Below are positions 13,519 through 14,762 of a stretch of 14,762 nt of DNA, piece by piece (within the stretch, counting starts at the first letter, position 1; every line of letters starts with the position of its first letter). The DNA comes from VAZQ01 sp036555745. Its GTDB lineage: Bacteria; Pseudomonadota; Alphaproteobacteria; Rhizobiales; Xanthobacteraceae. The position numbers were made by a program, and so were the translations under genes. The stretch lies in NCBI GenBank assembly GCA_036555745.1, contig DATBKV010000234.1, positions 1 through 14,762 of the forward strand. The letters are read 5' to 3'. The notes below the pieces were generated by a model. It was not told the DNA's origin. It did not search any database and saw only the letters and a program-made list of their open reading frames with translations.

Positions 13519-14280
13519 TCAGCAGCAGTCCCGCTCAACCGCGGCCTTGTCGCGATGCTCGGCGACCCGGCGCGCGGCGATCATGCGCACGTGCTCGTCC
13601 ATCAGCCGGCGGGCGCCGGCGGCATCACGCATTTCAATCAGCGCCGCCAGCTCCTTGTGGGCGTCGAGAATGCGCCGCGCCACCTTCGGGGTCAGGGTGG
13701 GGTTGCGCGTCGGCCACGAAACGTGCTGCAGCGAAATGAGCTGCACGAGGAGAACTCGGTTGTGGGATGCCTCGGCGACGCCGAGGTGGAATTCGCGCGA
13801 GGAGCGCGTATAGGCCGCGACATCGTCGATCTTGCGCTCGGCGTCGGCGATCAGCGCGCGTAGCCGCGCGTGGTCCTCAGCCGTGGAATTGAGCGCGGCG
13901 AGCTCGGCCGCCAGGCACTCGATGGCGCGCTGCGCGTCCATGATCTCGGCAACCGACACGCCGGCGAGGTCGAGCTGCACCGCCAGCGCCTCGGCGAACA
14001 GGCGGGCGTTGCCGCGCGCGACGCGCGCGCCGCCGCCGGCGCCGACCTTGATCTCGACCACGCCCTGGGCCTCGAGCGTCCGCAGCGCATCGCGGGCGAC
14101 GATGCGGCTCACGCCGAAACGCTCGGCCAGATCCTTCTCGGTGCCGAGGAAATCGCCGGGACGCAGCTCCTTGGCGAACAGCGCGTCGCGCACCTCGGCC
14201 ACGATCTGAGTGGACATGGTCGCGGTGCGGAAGGGAATGACCTTGCGCTCGCCGCGTTTGATCGCAGGATGCAGCCGCAT
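13519..14280 (-). CDS. GntR-family transcriptional regulator, FadR/FCD subfamily
   Basis: This is a ligand-responsive DNA-binding protein of 253 residues. The N-terminal winged helix spans about 25-90 (STQIVAEVRDALFAKELRPG, EKDLAERFGVSRIVARDALR, LEAQGVVEI, GGGARVA). The all-helical FCD effector domain follows, with DAQRAIECLAAELAA, SREFHLGVAEASHN and the C-terminal MDEHVRM carrying the His/Asp residues that bind metal and carboxylate ligands in this family. The length is normal. The ATG at 14280 is preferred; a GTG at 14316 and an ATG at 14217 are alternatives, the last starting just before the DNA-binding domain. It is transcribed divergently from the enamidase-like gene and upstream of the NMT1-like gene, so it probably controls both and itself. 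Ligands of FCD regulators are usually organic acids of the controlled pathway. Confidence 0.9.
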   Translation of the reverse strand: MRLHPAIKRGERKVIPFRTATMSTQIVAEVRDALFAKELRPGDFLGTEKDLAERFGVSRIVARDALRTLEAQGVVEIKVGAGGGARVARGNARLFAEALAVQLDLAGVSVAEIMDAQRAIECLAAELAALNSTAEDHARLRALIADAERKIDDVAAYTRSSREFHLGVAEASHNRVLLVQLISLQHVSWPTRNPTLTPKVARRILDAHKELAALIEMRDAAGARRLMDEHVRMIAARRVAEHRDKAAVERDCC

Positions 14281-14343
14281 CTTGACCCGGCTCGAAAACA
14301 GACGCCGCTTCGGCACCGCAGGCCGAAGTTAGCAACAATGATA

Positions 14344-14356
14344 AAGATAATATCTT
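14344..14356. promoter_or_regulatory. Candidate operator: AT-rich palindrome between divergent genes
   Basis: aagata (14344-14349) and tatctt (14351-14356) are perfect inverted arms around one central base. The patch 14335-14358 is strikingly AT-rich in a GC-rich window. It lies between the divergent GntR and amidohydrolase genes, where an autoregulated GntR operator is expected. On the minus strand ttgact (14370 down to 14365) could be a -35 element for the regulator gene, placing the palindrome within the promoter. The match to the usual GntR half-site TNGT/ACNA is not evident. Confidence 0.45.
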
Positions 14357-14455
14357 AAGCCCGAAGTCAAGGCCCGTAGGGAGCTTTTCCCAGGGCGATC
14401 AGAGGCCGGCGGCGGCGATGCTAAGCTGTTGCCCCGACCACAAGGCGGAGGAGCC

Positions 14456-14762
14456 ATGCGCGTCGCCCTCGTCAATATCGGCACGATCGTTTCGGGCGAT
14501 CTCGAGGACCCGATCGCCGCAGGCGATACCATCATCACCGACGGCGACCGTATCGCCGCGGTCGGCACCGCGCCGGCGCGCGAGGTGGACGCTTGCGATG
14601 TCGTGATCGATGCCGGCGGCGCGACCGCCATTCCCGGCCTGATCGATTCGCACGTACATGTGACCTTCGGCGATTTCACACCGCGCCAGCAGACCGTCGG
14701 CTATCTCGAAAGCTATCTGCACGGCGGCGTCACCACCGCGATCAGCGCCTCGGAGGTTCATG
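14456..14762 (+). CDS. Enamidase-like amidohydrolase (5' part, cut by window edge)
   Basis: The first 102 residues are visible and the frame is open to the edge. A strong ribosome-binding site (gcggaggag) precedes the ATG. The start VNIGTIVSGDLEDPI and the segment IDAGGATAIPGLIDSHVHV (51-69) are the N-terminal beta-sandwich and the first metal motif H66-X-H68 of the amidohydrolase superfamily. The next part, GDFTPRQQTV and LHGGVTTAISASEVH, closely resembles, from memory, enamidase of Eubacterium barkeri, which opens the ring of 1,4,5,6-tetrahydro-6-oxonicotinate in nicotinate fermentation and binds a Zn/Fe pair. Other possibilities are imidazolonepropionase-like or adenine-deaminase-like hydrolases. 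The enzyme should be cytoplasmic. The divergent GntR gene suggests substrate induction. The metal lysine and later histidines lie beyond the edge. Confidence 0.85.
   Translation, partial: MRVALVNIGTIVSGDLEDPIAAGDTIITDGDRIAAVGTAPAREVDACDVVIDAGGATAIPGLIDSHVHVTFGDFTPRQQTVGYLESYLHGGVTTAISASEVH

Overview
The window comes from a high-GC alphaproteobacterium, most likely of the order Hyphomicrobiales (Rhizobiales), near Bradyrhizobium/Rhodopseudomonas or related Xanthobacteraceae. The evidence is the close resemblance, from memory, of the thioredoxin-reductase-like ferredoxin-NADP reductase, the adrenodoxin-type ferredoxin and several small conserved proteins to that group, plus a CtrA-type TTAA-N7-TTAAC box. 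No rRNA, tRNA, CRISPR array, insertion sequence, integrase or phage gene is visible. Most of the window looks like ordinary chromosome.

Layout. (1) 1-2262, minus: N-terminal 754 residues of a very large membrane-anchored coiled-coil protein that continues past the left edge. (2) 2263-2499: divergent gap with a cluster of TTAA half-sites (CtrA-like), then a 110-residue conserved hypothetical (2500-2832, plus). (3) 2980-4417, plus: a [2Fe-2S] ferredoxin followed by ferredoxin-NADP+ reductase, an electron-transfer pair. (4) 4456-6423, minus: a cysteine-rich secreted or lipid-anchored SGNH/GDSL hydrolase, convergent with the reductase. (5) 6850-11592, plus: a complete branched-chain-amino-acid type (HAAT/Liv) ABC importer in the order binding protein, LivH, LivM, LivG, LivF. 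The last three genes are overlapping or nearly so, and a 210-bp gap with hairpins follows the binding protein. (6) 11630-12510: two small hypothetical genes in a noncoding zone holding a candidate promoter, a structured leader and a 17-bp tandem repeat. (7) 12592-14762: a locus in which a FadR/FCD-type GntR regulator and a leaderless NMT1/THI5-like binding-fold protein run leftward, divergent from an amidohydrolase that strongly resembles enamidase and is cut by the right edge. An AT-rich palindrome lies between the divergent genes.

How the genes work together. The ferredoxin and reductase would move electrons from NADPH to a partner oxygenase or P450 that is not in the window. The Liv genes form one importer for an amino acid or an aromatic/carboxylate-like ligand. 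The right-hand locus looks like a regulated small catabolic unit for a cyclic amide or N-heterocycle-type substrate, and it is the least ordinary part of the window. Functions above the family level are inference.
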